Assembly: GCF_000023585.1 (NCBI RefSeq)
Contig: NC_012914.1
Location: 1,243,501 to 1,307,500, forward strand
Direction of reading: 5' to 3'
DNA from: Paenibacillus sp. JDR-2
Lineage (GTDB): Bacteria; Bacillota; Bacilli; Paenibacillales; Paenibacillaceae
DNA: 64,000 nt
Shown piece by piece: positions 34,920 to 43,926 of this stretch. The notes under the pieces were generated by a model. The model ran no database searches. It was given only the letters and a program-made list of their open reading frames with translations, and was not told the DNA's origin. Numbering within the stretch: the stretch's first letter is position 1; each line of letters begins with the position of its first letter. A program made the translations under genes and the position numbers.

Positions 34920-35699
34920 TTAGGAAATGGGCTTTGGGCGGTCCTTCATGTACGCGGTTGGCGTTTTGCCGGTCTCGCGCTTGAAGATTCGCTGGAAGTA
35001 AGACAGGTCGCGGTAGCCGACGGACTCCGAAATTTCCCCTACCGTAAGGGTGGAATCCACAAGCAGATAGATCGCTTTTTTCACCCGCGCTTTATGGACG
35101 TATTCGCTGATAGTTTGTCCGGTAACCCGCCGGAAAAGCGTCGCCGCGTAATTCGGACTTTTGCGGATATACTCGCCAAGCTCTTCTTTCGTAACTTTCT
35201 GTTGGTAGTAGTTCATGATATAGCTCTTCATTCTTTCGACCTGCTGGTGGGCGGCGGATGTAGCCGGTCCTTCATCAAGCTCTCTATTCCAGAGGGCCAG
35301 GCATTCGTACAAGATGGCAAGGCCAAGCACATCGGCATACAAATGCTTCTCCGTCCATTCGTTATGCATGGTTTTAATCCGCTCCAGGATCAGCTCATAC
35401 GCGCCGGTTCTCGATTTCACCCAATGATTATTCTGCAGGAGCGGGAGCGGCGGAGTATCTGCGGTAAATTCTATGACATATTTCTCATGGAACACGGTAG
35501 GCACACATTTGCCATAATACGATTGGCAGGCCGGAATGTATAATAGATCGCCCTTTTCTAAAATGATTTTCTCGTTTCCGACCCAATACAGGGCCTTGCC
35601 GTAACTCGCCAATACAAGCGTGGATGCGCCCTCCGGGCGATTGCCGTTGTCGAACCAGTCGGTACCTCTGTCTTGCCTGACTTGCTGCAGCGTAAGCAT
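34920..35699 (-). CDS. AraC-family transcriptional regulator
   Basis: A 259-residue regulator. The N-terminal cupin-like sensor domain spans about 1-140 (GDLLYIPACQSYYG). The C-terminal double helix-turn-helix spans about 160-255 (TKEELGEYIRKSPNYAATLFRRVTGQ, then VGEISESVGYRDLSYFQRIFKRETGKTPTAY). GGAGGG lies about 10 bases before the ATG. Divergent from pyruvate kinase, with a 15-bp direct repeat in the shared intergenic region. Effector unknown, probably a sugar. Confidence 0.88.
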   Translation of the reverse strand: MLTLQQVRQDRGTDWFDNGNRPEGASTLVLASYGKALYWVGNEKIILEKGDLLYIPACQSYYGKCVPTVFHEKYVIEFTADTPPLPLLQNNHWVKSRTGAYELILERIKTMHNEWTEKHLYADVLGLAILYECLALWNRELDEGPATSAAHQQVERMKSYIMNYYQQKVTKEELGEYIRKSPNYAATLFRRVTGQTISEYVHKARVKKAIYLLVDSTLTVGEISESVGYRDLSYFQRIFKRETGKTPTAYMKDRPKPIS

Positions 35700-35724
35700 G
35701 TTGACCCATGCCCTCCAATTCTTG

Positions 35725-35758
35725 AGAGTACTATATTTCTATAAGAGTACTATATTTC
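35725..35758. promoter_or_regulatory. 15-bp direct repeat in AraC-pyk intergenic region
   Basis: AGAGTACTATATTTC occurs at 35725-35739 and 35744-35758 with no mismatch and a 19-base period. Two same-direction half-sites about two helical turns apart are typical for AraC-family proteins. Each copy also carries TATAGT on the minus strand. Confidence 0.55.
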
Positions 35759-35848
35759 ATAGTCGATTGGGAAGAAACGAGCTACAATAAGATTATTCTT
35801 GTTTACCACAAATACAGATTTGTACAACCAGGAGGAATCAGCGACATT

Positions 35849-37270
35849 ATGCGCAAGACAAAAATTGTTTGCACCATGGGACCGGCATGCGAATCGACGG
35901 AAGTATTAATTGACATGATTAATGCGGGGATGAACGTTGCCCGTTTGAATATGGCACACGGAGAGCTGGAGGATCATGCGGCACGTATTGCGCGTATTCG
36001 CGAAGCTGCTGCGGCTACGAACAGTATTGTTGCGATTTTGCTTGATATTAAAGGTCCGGAAGTGCGGATCGGCAAGCTGGAGGAAGCTTCTTACCTGCTG
36101 AAGGTTGGAGAGAAGCTGACGCTGACTACGGAAGAGATTATCGGTAACGGCGAGCGCATTCACGTGAACTATGCGGAGCTGCCTCTGGTCGTGAACCCTG
36201 GCAATAAAATTTTGCTCGACGATGGCCTTATCGAAATGGAAGTTGTATCGGTTAACGGAACGGAAATCGAGTGCGTCATTCTGAATGGCGGCGTAATTAA
36301 AGCGAGAAAAGGCGTCAACCTGCCGGGTATCCGCACAACGCTTCCTGGCGTAACGGAACGCGATATCCGCCATATCCAGTTCGGCATCGAACAGCAAATT
36401 GATATTATCGCTCCTTCCTTTGTGAGAAGAGCGGAAGATATTTTGCAAATCCGCGAGCTTCTTCATGACGGCGGCGCAGGGCATATCCAAATCATCTCGA
36501 AGATCGAGAATGAAGAAGGCGTTAATAACCTCGATTCGATCATCGAAGCTTCGGACGGCATCATGGTTGCCCGCGGCGACCTTGGCGTAGAAGTACCGGC
36601 TTGGGACGTACCGATGATTCAGCGCGAAATGATCTCGAAATGTAACACAGCGGGTAAAGTAGTCATTGTTGCGACGCAAATGCTTGATTCGATGCAGGTT
36701 AACCCTCGCCCATCCCGCGCGGAAGTAAGCGACGTTGCGAACGCCGTCCTTCAAGGCACGGATGCGATTATGCTTTCGGGCGAGACGGCTGCCGGCAAAT
36801 ATCCGGTAGAATCGGTCAGCATGATGGCTTCCATTGCGGTGAAGGCGGAGTCCATGATGGATTACTTCGATGAGTTCCAACAGCGCAGAGGCGCTCAACC
36901 AACAACGATTACGGAAGTAATTAGCCAAGCGGTTGTAAGCTCGTCTTTGGAGCTGAACGCAAAAGCTATCGTAACGCCAACGGAGAGTGGGTTCACAGCC
37001 CGTATGGTATCGAAATACCGTCCAAAATCGCCAATTATCGCGGTTGCTTCGGATGAGAAGGTTCTGCCTCGCCTGGCTGTTATGTGGGGAGTTATCCCGG
37101 TGAAAGGTGGCCGACCTAACTCGACGGACGATATTTTTGAATCGGCATTAACAAACGGCGGCAGCACGGGTCTCCTGGAGAAAGGCGACTACGTTGTTAT
37201 TACAGCGGGTACGCCAACAGGCAAAGCCGGCGCTACCAATCTTGTGAAGATCGCGCAATACGGCCTATAA
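35849..37270 (+). CDS. pyk: pyruvate kinase (short form, atypical K+ site)
   Basis: A 473-residue enzyme that converts PEP and ADP to pyruvate and ATP. The barrel, B domain and C-terminal regulatory domain are all present (VARGDLGVEV, KVVIVATQMLDSM, DAIMLSGETAAGKYP). It lacks the ~110-residue PEP-utiliser tail of B. subtilis Pyk (585). The K+-site motif reads RLNMAHG instead of RLNFSHG, and DIKGPE instead of DTKGPE. GGAGGA is 12 bases before the ATG. The divergent AraC gene suggests a conditional paralogue. Family is certain, housekeeping role is not. Confidence 0.9.
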   Translation: MRKTKIVCTMGPACESTEVLIDMINAGMNVARLNMAHGELEDHAARIARIREAAAATNSIVAILLDIKGPEVRIGKLEEASYLLKVGEKLTLTTEEIIGNGERIHVNYAELPLVVNPGNKILLDDGLIEMEVVSVNGTEIECVILNGGVIKARKGVNLPGIRTTLPGVTERDIRHIQFGIEQQIDIIAPSFVRRAEDILQIRELLHDGGAGHIQIISKIENEEGVNNLDSIIEASDGIMVARGDLGVEVPAWDVPMIQREMISKCNTAGKVVIVATQMLDSMQVNPRPSRAEVSDVANAVLQGTDAIMLSGETAAGKYPVESVSMMASIAVKAESMMDYFDEFQQRRGAQPTTITEVISQAVVSSSLELNAKAIVTPTESGFTARMVSKYRPKSPIIAVASDEKVLPRLAVMWGVIPVKGGRPNSTDDIFESALTNGGSTGLLEKGDYVVITAGTPTGKAGATNLVKIAQYGL

Positions 37271-37291
37271 AAGCGATAAAAAATGGCGAAG

Positions 37292-37338
37292 AACGCCCCT
37301 TGGATCATCTGAACGAGATGATTCCGAGGGGCGTTTTT
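37292..37338 (+). terminator. terminator of pyruvate kinase gene
   Basis: Stacked helices: outer AACGCCCCT/AGGGGCGTT and inner ATCATCT/AGATGAT, then a five-T run. Confidence 0.87.
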
Positions 37339-37345
37339 GCGACTA

Positions 37346-37380
37346 AATAAACCCCTTCCCAAGCCGGGAAGGGGCTTATT
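37346..37380 (-). terminator. terminator of the YqaA-like gene
   Basis: A 15-base stem with one mismatch (AATAA.CCCCTTCCC and its complement), AAGCC loop, T-rich on the minus-strand exit. Confidence 0.7.
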
Positions 37381-37390
37381 GTATGTCCGT

Positions 37391-38131
37391 TTAGGTGTTG
37401 CTTACGGGAGTTGTGGAGGGAATGGGAGGTTCGCTGGCAGTCTCGCGGGTCTCGCTTGAAATTTCTTCTGATTGCTCTGCTGAGGCTGATGCAACTGCCG
37501 GATGCTCCTGAACCGGTTCTGCTCCGGCGCTAGCCGCAGCCGCTTCAGCAGCCGCCGCTGCTTGGGCAGCTTTCTTTTTGCGATGCCTTCTCCGGAAGAA
37601 CAGGAACAAGACAATCAACGGGACGGCAATAGCGAACAAATAATACGATGCGTTATGAACCATCTTTTCGGCCGCTTGGCCATAGAAGTAAATAAGACCG
37701 CCAACTAGATAAAACTTTGCCGCTCTGCCTACAGCCGCGTACATAATAAGGCGCCATAAAGGAAAGTTCAGAGCGCCTGATAAAATCGTGAAAACCTTGA
37801 ATGGAATGGGAGTGAAAGAACCGATCAGTACAGCGGTGTCTCCATTTTTCTGGAACATGTTGGTGGCAGATTCGACCCATTCCTTCTTAAGGATTTTGTA
37901 CAGGATGGAATTGCCTAATAATTTGCCGATGAAATAGCCGATAGGGGTGCCTATCAAACAACCGATATATCCTACGGTAGCCAGCATAAACGCGTCATGC
38001 GGATTTACTAGGCTTAATGGAACCTGGAGGAATAAAGCCGGTATTGGAAAGATGATTGCATCAATCATAGAATGAACGAACAAACCCCAGGGGCCAAATT
38101 TCATTAGGAAGTCTACAATGTCTTGGAGCAT
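37391..38131 (-). CDS. VTT/SNARE-associated domain membrane protein (YqaA/DedA-like)
   Basis: A 246-residue protein. Residues ~1-180 form a VTT-type membrane domain, with several helices, a Pro/Gly-rich re-entrant part (FIPIPALFLQVPLSL, GTPIGYFIGKLLG) and GSFTPIPFKVFTILSGAL. A basic stretch RRRHRKKK follows, then a ~60-residue low-complexity tail rich in A, E, S and P. DedA-type proteins translocate lipid carriers, but the substrate of this subfamily is open. The start at 38131 fits the family; upstream GTG/ATG codons (38146, 38158) are possible and the ribosome-binding site is distant. Confidence 0.78.
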   Translation of the reverse strand: MLQDIVDFLMKFGPWGLFVHSMIDAIIFPIPALFLQVPLSLVNPHDAFMLATVGYIGCLIGTPIGYFIGKLLGNSILYKILKKEWVESATNMFQKNGDTAVLIGSFTPIPFKVFTILSGALNFPLWRLIMYAAVGRAAKFYLVGGLIYFYGQAAEKMVHNASYYLFAIAVPLIVLFLFFRRRHRKKKAAQAAAAAEAAAASAGAEPVQEHPAVASASAEQSEEISSETRETASEPPIPSTTPVSNT

Positions 38132-38497
38132 GAAAATGGCACACACCTCTCTACGCATGGAAAGCCGTAGTTAATTATACGATAGTTTAGGACTTAGGTT
38201 TCACTTTTTTTTCTGGTCACGAAAGAAATATAAGTAAGTTCCTTTTTTCGACGGCTTTTCCTACCCCGTTATTCTGTCTCGATACTTCCATGTTCAATTA
38301 TGTTACTTGTATGTTAGTTTATATAACAGTATAATCTACTAAAATTTCTCAAGTAAACAGGAAAAATGAAGAAAAACTTAGATAAATACTGATGTTAACG
38401 CTTAACTGGCTCAAAATGATATTTGTTAATATATGTGACATAAAATAGACTTGTAGATGTTCGAAGTAAATAGATAGAATAGGGAGGAAGACAAATC
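38132..38497 (+). promoter_or_regulatory. 366-bp gene-free region with promoter for asparaginase operon
   Basis: AT-rich. TTGTAT (38307-38312) and TATAAT (38330-38335) with a 17-bp spacer would give a leader of about 155 bases before the first asparaginase gene. A single-mismatch 0A-like box (TTCGACG, 38247) lies upstream. No hairpin with T-run or ORF was found in it. Confidence 0.5.
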
Positions 38498-39877
38498 ATG
38501 ACAAACGTTGTAAGAGGTGTGTTGGGTAAGAGGTTTATTGTACTGCTTGTGCTGCTTTCCATGGCGGCTGGGACGGTCGGGATCGTTGTTTCGAGAAACT
38601 TGGCGAACGCTGCCGAACCTGTGCAGCTTCCAACGTTCAACATTCCGCCTGTCTCGGCAGAATTCGAAGCTTCGGAAAAGCCGAATGTTCTTGTTATTGC
38701 TACCGGGGGTACGATCGCGGGAGCGGCAAGAAACGGCGACAAAACAAATTTCCAGAACTATGCGGCAGGTACTTATACGATGGCGGACATGGTCTCGCAG
38801 CTGCCGGTACATAAAACCGCCGACGTATCTACTTTCCAGTTCGGCAATAAAGGCTCAGGCAGTTATTCGATAAAAGATCTATATGATCTCTCCCTGGCGG
38901 TGGATACCGCGCTTGCGGACTACGACAGCGTAGTTGTAACGACGGGGACCGATACGATGGAGGAAATTGCTTATTTTCTTGACCTGACGGTCCGCAGCGA
39001 AAAGCCCGTAGTCGTTACGGGAGCGATGAGACCTTGGGACGTGATCGGAACGGATGCTCCGGCTAACCTGTACCAGGCCATCAAGGTGGCAAGCAGCAAT
39101 AAAACAAAATGGTTTGGTACGGTACTGATGCTTAACGACGTGATCTATGCGGCGCGTGAAGTAACGAAGACAAACGCGCATCGTCTGGATACGTTTGATG
39201 CCCCGATGTTTGGCGCACTTGGCTATGTAGATGATCCGGCTGTGCGGATTTACCGTGCGCCTGCAAGAGCGATCAAAGCCGGCACGGACGGATGGGCAAC
39301 CCCGTTTGATCTGAAAACGATCTCCAAGGACAGCCTTCCAGTTGTCGAAATTGCTTATAGCTATCAAGAGGCAGGCGGCGGCGCAATCCGCGGATTTGTT
39401 GAAGACGGCGCGAAAGGGATTGTAACGGCGGGAACCGGCGCTGGCGGCATCTCTTCGAAGATGAGTCAGGCGCGTTCGGCAGCGATTCAAAAAGGCGTAG
39501 TATTTGTTACGACAACCCGGACAGGCTCCGGTACGATGTATGACAGCGGAACAAGCGCAACGATTGGCGGGGATAACCTGAATGCGGCGCATGCCCGTAT
39601 GCTGCTTCTGCTTTCGTTGGCATTCACAAGCGACTTGCCGACTATCCATTCCTGGTTCCAATCGTTTGGTACGGGAGATGTTGAAATTTCGGTAGACGAG
39701 AATACGGTCTTGAAAACTTCAATTGAAGAAGAAGCGTTAGTGGAAGAGCCGGTTGTAGAGGTACCGGCATCGGAAGAGCCTTCCGTTGAACCTTCGGCTG
39801 AACCGTCTGCCGAACCGGTAGAGACGGAGCCGGTAGAATCCGTACCTGCAGTAGAAGAGCCTGTTGGCGTGAAATAA
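38498..39877 (+). CDS. secreted type II L-asparaginase
   Basis: Hydrolyses asparagine to aspartate and ammonia outside the membrane. The 459-residue protein has a signal peptide (~1-39, ending NLANAAE). The asparaginase domain spans ~60-400, with catalytic ATGGTIAGAA (Thr), TTGTDTMEEIAYF (Thr-Asp) and VVTGAMRP (Lys region lies in this block). The last ~50 residues are an E/P/V/S-rich repeat (SVEPSAEPSAEP). GGGAGG lies 11 bases before the ATG. The next gene, 34 bases on, encodes a close paralogue with cell-surface domains. Confidence 0.92.
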   Translation: MTNVVRGVLGKRFIVLLVLLSMAAGTVGIVVSRNLANAAEPVQLPTFNIPPVSAEFEASEKPNVLVIATGGTIAGAARNGDKTNFQNYAAGTYTMADMVSQLPVHKTADVSTFQFGNKGSGSYSIKDLYDLSLAVDTALADYDSVVVTTGTDTMEEIAYFLDLTVRSEKPVVVTGAMRPWDVIGTDAPANLYQAIKVASSNKTKWFGTVLMLNDVIYAAREVTKTNAHRLDTFDAPMFGALGYVDDPAVRIYRAPARAIKAGTDGWATPFDLKTISKDSLPVVEIAYSYQEAGGGAIRGFVEDGAKGIVTAGTGAGGISSKMSQARSAAIQKGVVFVTTTRTGSGTMYDSGTSATIGGDNLNAAHARMLLLLSLAFTSDLPTIHSWFQSFGTGDVEISVDENTVLKTSIEEEALVEEPVVEVPASEEPSVEPSAEPSAEPVETEPVESVPAVEEPVGVK

Positions 39878-39911
39878 ACAGGAACCGTACACGAAGGGAG
39901 GGTAACCGGAT

Positions 39912-42362
39912 ATGACTGTCATCAGCAATAATCGAATGCTGCGGAGATTTCTCTCTCCCCTGCTGATCCTAGCGCTTCTTTCCGGCTTTATGGGGTATGC
40001 GCGAGCGGCGGAAGAAGCAGCTCCACAGCTTCCTACTTTTGATATACCCGCCTTATCGGCGGAGTCGATAGCTTCATCGCTGCCCAATATTATGGTCGTT
40101 GCAACCGGAGGTACAATTGCCGGTGCGGCATCTCGCGGCGATAAAACAAACTTCCAGAACTATGCGGCCGGCACGTACAAAATGGCGGATATGGTCGCTC
40201 AGCTTCCCACGCATAAAAATGCCGACGTCTCGACTTTCCAATTCGGCAATAAAGGTTCGGGCGGCTATTCGATGAAGGATCTCTACGATCTGTCCCTGGC
40301 CGTCGACCAAGCTCTTGAAGTTTACGATGGCGTTGTGGTTACAACGGGTACGGATACGATGGAGGAGATCGCTTATTTCCTTGATTTGACCGTGCGCAGC
40401 GAGAAACCGGTTGTAGTGACCGGAGCTATGCGGCCATGGGATGTTATCGGAACGGACGGCCCGGCAAACCTGTATCAGGCAATTAAGGTGGCGGCAAGCA
40501 ACAAGACCAAATGGTACGGCACGGTTATTATGCTGAACGATGTCATTCAGGCAGCGCGCGAAGTAACCAAGTCGAATGCCCATCGCCTCGATACCTTTGA
40601 TACTCCGATGTTTGGAGCGCTTGGATATGTCGATGATCCTGCCGTTCGGATGTACCGGCTGAATGCCCGGGCTTTGAAAGCGGGAACGCCGGAATGGTCT
40701 ACCCCGTTTGATCTTCGGACGATTTCGAAGGATGATCTGCCGCTTGTCGAGATAGCCTACAGCTATCAGGAAGCGGGTGGCGGAGCGATTCGCGCCTTAG
40801 TAGAAGACGGCGCCAAAGGGATTGTTACTGCCGGAACGGGAGCGGGAGGCATTTCCTCGAAGATGAGCCAGGCGCGCAGCGCGGCGATTCAGAAAGGCGT
40901 TATCTTTGTTACGACAACCCGGACAGGCTCGGGCACGATGAGCGGCAGCAGCAACGGAATTATTGCCGGGGATAACCTGAACCCGCAGCATGCTCGCATG
41001 ATGCTTCTACTGTCGCTGGCCTTTTCAAACGATTTTAATACGATAAAAGATTGGTTTGAGACGGTTGGGGCGCAGGATATCGTGATGGACGATGCGGCTC
41101 CGCCGGTATGGCCGGCAAATGCGGCGCTTACCTCGGATGCGCAGACGACGGACAGCATTGCTTTAGGCTGGCCGCAAGCAACGGATTTGACCCGCGTAGC
41201 GGGTTATGCGATCTATAAAGGAACAGAGGAGACGCCTCTTGCCAAGGTTGCTTCCTCCGTAAGAACGTATACCGCAAAGGGTCTTGGTTCCAATACGTCT
41301 TATTCCTTTACGGTCAAAGCCTTTGACGATAAAGGAAATGAGAGCGTTGGCCTGGCCGCTACATTTAAGACGGGCTCAACTGGCTCCGGATCAGGCGGTG
41401 GAGGGACAGTCACTCCTCCAAGCAGCAACGAACTTACTGTTCCGTCCGGCGGATCCGGCGAGCTGAGTGTCTTCGACAACAGCCTTACGGTGAAGGTGCC
41501 AAGCGGGGCAGCCAAGGAACAGCTTATCATCACCATTCAAAAGCTGACGCAGGCGGGCGGACTTATCGATGCGGATGATGTATTGCTGTCTTCGATATTT
41601 GAAGTAGTCAAAAATAAAGCGGGTAACTTCCTTGTCCCTGTAACGCTGACCTTCAAATTTGACGCCTCGCTGGTCAAGGAAGGCAAAAAGCCGTCAGTCT
41701 TCTATTATGATGAGGCTAAGAAGCAATGGATTGAGATGGGCGGAACGGTTAACGGCAGCACGATCTCCGTAGCAACCGACCATTTCACGAAGTTTGCCGT
41801 ATTTGCGGTGGATGCCGGACCTGCTGCACCTGACTTCTCCGACATTGCCGGACACTGGGCGGCAGCTTCAATCCGGAGCGCGGTATCAGCCGGTATCGTG
41901 AACGGCTACAACGACGGTACCTTCAAGCCGGAGCTTACCGTAACCCGCGAAGAGTTTATCGCGATGCTGATGCGCGCGCTTAAACCTGCTGAGCCGGGAG
42001 CGGACTTGACCTTCAAGGATCATGCTTCAATCGGCGCATGGGCGAAGGCTGCCGTTGCGCAAGCGGTCAGCGCAGGAATTACGGGCGGTTATCCGGATGG
42101 AACGTTTAAGCCGGGAAATAAGATCAGCCGCGCCGAGATGGTCGTGATGATCGCGAAGGCTCTCAAGCTGACAATAGCGGAAGAGGCCGTGACGAGCTTC
42201 TCCGACAATGCTGATATCCCAGCATGGGCAAGAGGCGCGGTGAAAGCGGTGGCGGACAAAGGCATTATCCAGGGCCGTCTGAACAATCGTTTCGTTCCTG
42301 CGGGAACGGCAACCAGAGCGGAAGCCATTACGGTTATCATGAAGCTGCTCGATACCAAATAA
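39912..42362 (+). CDS. surface-anchored L-asparaginase with FN3 and three SLH domains
   Basis: An 816-residue multidomain protein: signal peptide (~1-33), type II asparaginase (~50-390, catalytic VATGGTIAG and TTGTDTMEE intact), fibronectin type III (~395-490, DSIALGWPQATD). Then a Gly/Ser linker, a beta-rich stalk domain (~500-640) and three SLH repeats (~645-816; FSDIAGHWAAASIRSAV, FKDHASIGAWAKAAV, FSDNADIPAWARGAV). SLH domains bind pyruvylated secondary wall polymer, so the enzyme should sit on the cell surface. The catalytic half is very similar to the preceding gene, pointing to tandem duplication. Confidence 0.93.
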   Translation: MTVISNNRMLRRFLSPLLILALLSGFMGYARAAEEAAPQLPTFDIPALSAESIASSLPNIMVVATGGTIAGAASRGDKTNFQNYAAGTYKMADMVAQLPTHKNADVSTFQFGNKGSGGYSMKDLYDLSLAVDQALEVYDGVVVTTGTDTMEEIAYFLDLTVRSEKPVVVTGAMRPWDVIGTDGPANLYQAIKVAASNKTKWYGTVIMLNDVIQAAREVTKSNAHRLDTFDTPMFGALGYVDDPAVRMYRLNARALKAGTPEWSTPFDLRTISKDDLPLVEIAYSYQEAGGGAIRALVEDGAKGIVTAGTGAGGISSKMSQARSAAIQKGVIFVTTTRTGSGTMSGSSNGIIAGDNLNPQHARMMLLLSLAFSNDFNTIKDWFETVGAQDIVMDDAAPPVWPANAALTSDAQTTDSIALGWPQATDLTRVAGYAIYKGTEETPLAKVASSVRTYTAKGLGSNTSYSFTVKAFDDKGNESVGLAATFKTGSTGSGSGGGGTVTPPSSNELTVPSGGSGELSVFDNSLTVKVPSGAAKEQLIITIQKLTQAGGLIDADDVLLSSIFEVVKNKAGNFLVPVTLTFKFDASLVKEGKKPSVFYYDEAKKQWIEMGGTVNGSTISVATDHFTKFAVFAVDAGPAAPDFSDIAGHWAAASIRSAVSAGIVNGYNDGTFKPELTVTREEFIAMLMRALKPAEPGADLTFKDHASIGAWAKAAVAQAVSAGITGGYPDGTFKPGNKISRAEMVVMIAKALKLTIAEEAVTSFSDNADIPAWARGAVKAVADKGIIQGRLNNRFVPAGTATRAEAITVIMKLLDTK

Positions 42363-42371
42363 GATGCGATA

Positions 42372-42416
42372 AAAGCTGCTCTGCAGGGTTCACACGGCCT
42401 TGCGGAGCAGCTTTTT
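42372..42416 (+). terminator. terminator of asparaginase operon
   Basis: A 10-bp stem (AAAGCTGCTC/GAGCAGCTTT) with further GC pairs, followed by five T. Confidence 0.82.
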
Positions 42417-42529
42417 CAAATTATTACTAATACAAGCTCCAGCTTGTCAAACTAGTCCGCATAATTGGCCAAGTCCCCTCATAGACATGTTACCAGTGGG
42501 AAAAACATTGTGAAGAGGGGATGATTGTA

Positions 42530-43759
42530 ATGCGTCGCATGACATGGGCAGCGGCAATCTTGTTAGTGTTTTCACTCGTACTTAGCGCATGCGGGAAGAA
42601 GGACGCCGAGTCCGTTGTCAAGGAGCTCGACAAGGTTGTGAACAACATGGAGAGCTACCAAGGGACAGGCACAATGAAACTTCATACGGGCCAGCAGGAA
42701 CTGACTTACAACGTAGAAGTTTCTTACCAGAAGCCCCATTATTACCGCATTAAATTAACGAATGCAGAGAAGGATATTACACAAATTGTTCTGCGCAACG
42801 ATGACGGCGTGTTTGTTCTTACGCCGCGCCTGAACAAAGTGTTCCGCTTCCAAAGCGACTGGCCGCAAAATCAAGGGCAGGTATATCTCTATCAGACGCT
42901 TATTCAAAGCATTCTGACAGACAACTCGCGCCAGTTCGCGGTTGACGATAAATCCTACGTCTTTGATGTCATGGCTAACTATAATAACGGCACGCTCGCC
43001 AGACAAAAAATTTGGCTGAACAAATCGGATTACAAGCCGGTCCAGGTTCAAGTCAGCGATGCAAATGCTTCTGTCATGGTGCAAGTAGACTTTACGAGCT
43101 TCGAATTTGGTCCAAGCTTTGATAAAACAACGTTTGAGACCGAAGCAAACATGAAGTCTTCGCCTTCGAGCAGCGGCACCAGCGAGCAGCCGACACTTGC
43201 GGATCCGGATCAAACGGATATGAATGGCAGCGCAAACGGCACTTCCGAAGACAGCAAGGATGCCGTAACGCCGGATAAATCCACGGACTCGAAAGACGAC
43301 AGCAAGGCTGATGGCAAGACGGATGATAAAGCAACAAAAGATGACGACAAAAACGCGGCGGCGGAAGATGAAGAGGATGCTGACGACACGGCAGCCAATC
43401 CGCAGGCGGATGCGGCAACCAATCTCCAAGTTATGGTGCCGACAGACCTTCCGGAAGGCGTTGTTATGAAGGATAGCATGGATATCGTATTTGGCGGCTT
43501 GCCTGGCGTTGTATCCCGCTATACGGGTACTTACGACTTCTCGCTGATCCAGACTCAGCCTAAAGACATGGCGGCTACGTATTCGGGCGGAAGCTTCCTT
43601 GATCTCGGATTTACGATTGGCGAATTGACCGGCGGAGACGATCAGAAGACGCTCACATGGATCGTGGACGGCACTGAGCTTCGTTTGACAAGCAGTACGC
43701 TTCCTGAGACGGAAATGATCCGAATTGCCCAATCCGTTCAAGTGGATTCGACTAAATAA
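42530..43759 (+). CDS. ydcC: YdcC-like lipoprotein (LolA-like fold, sporulation-associated)
   Basis: A 409-residue lipoprotein: lipobox LVLSAC at ~20, then a LolA/LppX-like beta domain (~25-205; GTGTMKLHTG, QIVLRNDDGVFVLTPRLNKVFRFQ). A ~75-residue acidic linker rich in D, K, S and A follows, then a ~105-residue C-terminal domain (LPEGVVMKDS onward). ATG 42530 is chosen because GAGGGG lies 9 bases upstream; an ATG at 42521 touches it. Order ydcC-alr-ndoAI-ndoA matches B. subtilis, which supports the name; YdcC is linked to sporulation there. Confidence 0.8.
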   Translation: MRRMTWAAAILLVFSLVLSACGKKDAESVVKELDKVVNNMESYQGTGTMKLHTGQQELTYNVEVSYQKPHYYRIKLTNAEKDITQIVLRNDDGVFVLTPRLNKVFRFQSDWPQNQGQVYLYQTLIQSILTDNSRQFAVDDKSYVFDVMANYNNGTLARQKIWLNKSDYKPVQVQVSDANASVMVQVDFTSFEFGPSFDKTTFETEANMKSSPSSSGTSEQPTLADPDQTDMNGSANGTSEDSKDAVTPDKSTDSKDDSKADGKTDDKATKDDDKNAAAEDEEDADDTAANPQADAATNLQVMVPTDLPEGVVMKDSMDIVFGGLPGVVSRYTGTYDFSLIQTQPKDMAATYSGGSFLDLGFTIGELTGGDDQKTLTWIVDGTELRLTSSTLPETEMIRIAQSVQVDSTK

Positions 43760-43828
43760 AACGCATCAAAAGCAAAGCCGAGGAAAATTTTTTCCAAGAC
43801 GTGCTATCCGATTAAGGCCGCCATTTCA

Positions 43829-43857
43829 TTGACAGCCCAAGCGACAACGTATAACAT
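43829..43857 (+). promoter_or_regulatory. candidate promoter of alr
   Basis: A perfect TTGACA, a 17-bp spacer and TAACAT, 70 bases before the alr start. Confidence 0.5.
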
Positions 43858-43926
43858 TAATCCTATTGATGTTTACAGTTGCTCGGGATTGCTCGGGGCT
43901 GCCGAATGAGGAGAAGGTGAACCGAC

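Noticed and set aside
38247..38253. Spo0A box upstream of the asparaginases (TTCGACG)
   Set aside because: One mismatch, single copy and more than 50 bp above the predicted -35; not enough to claim.
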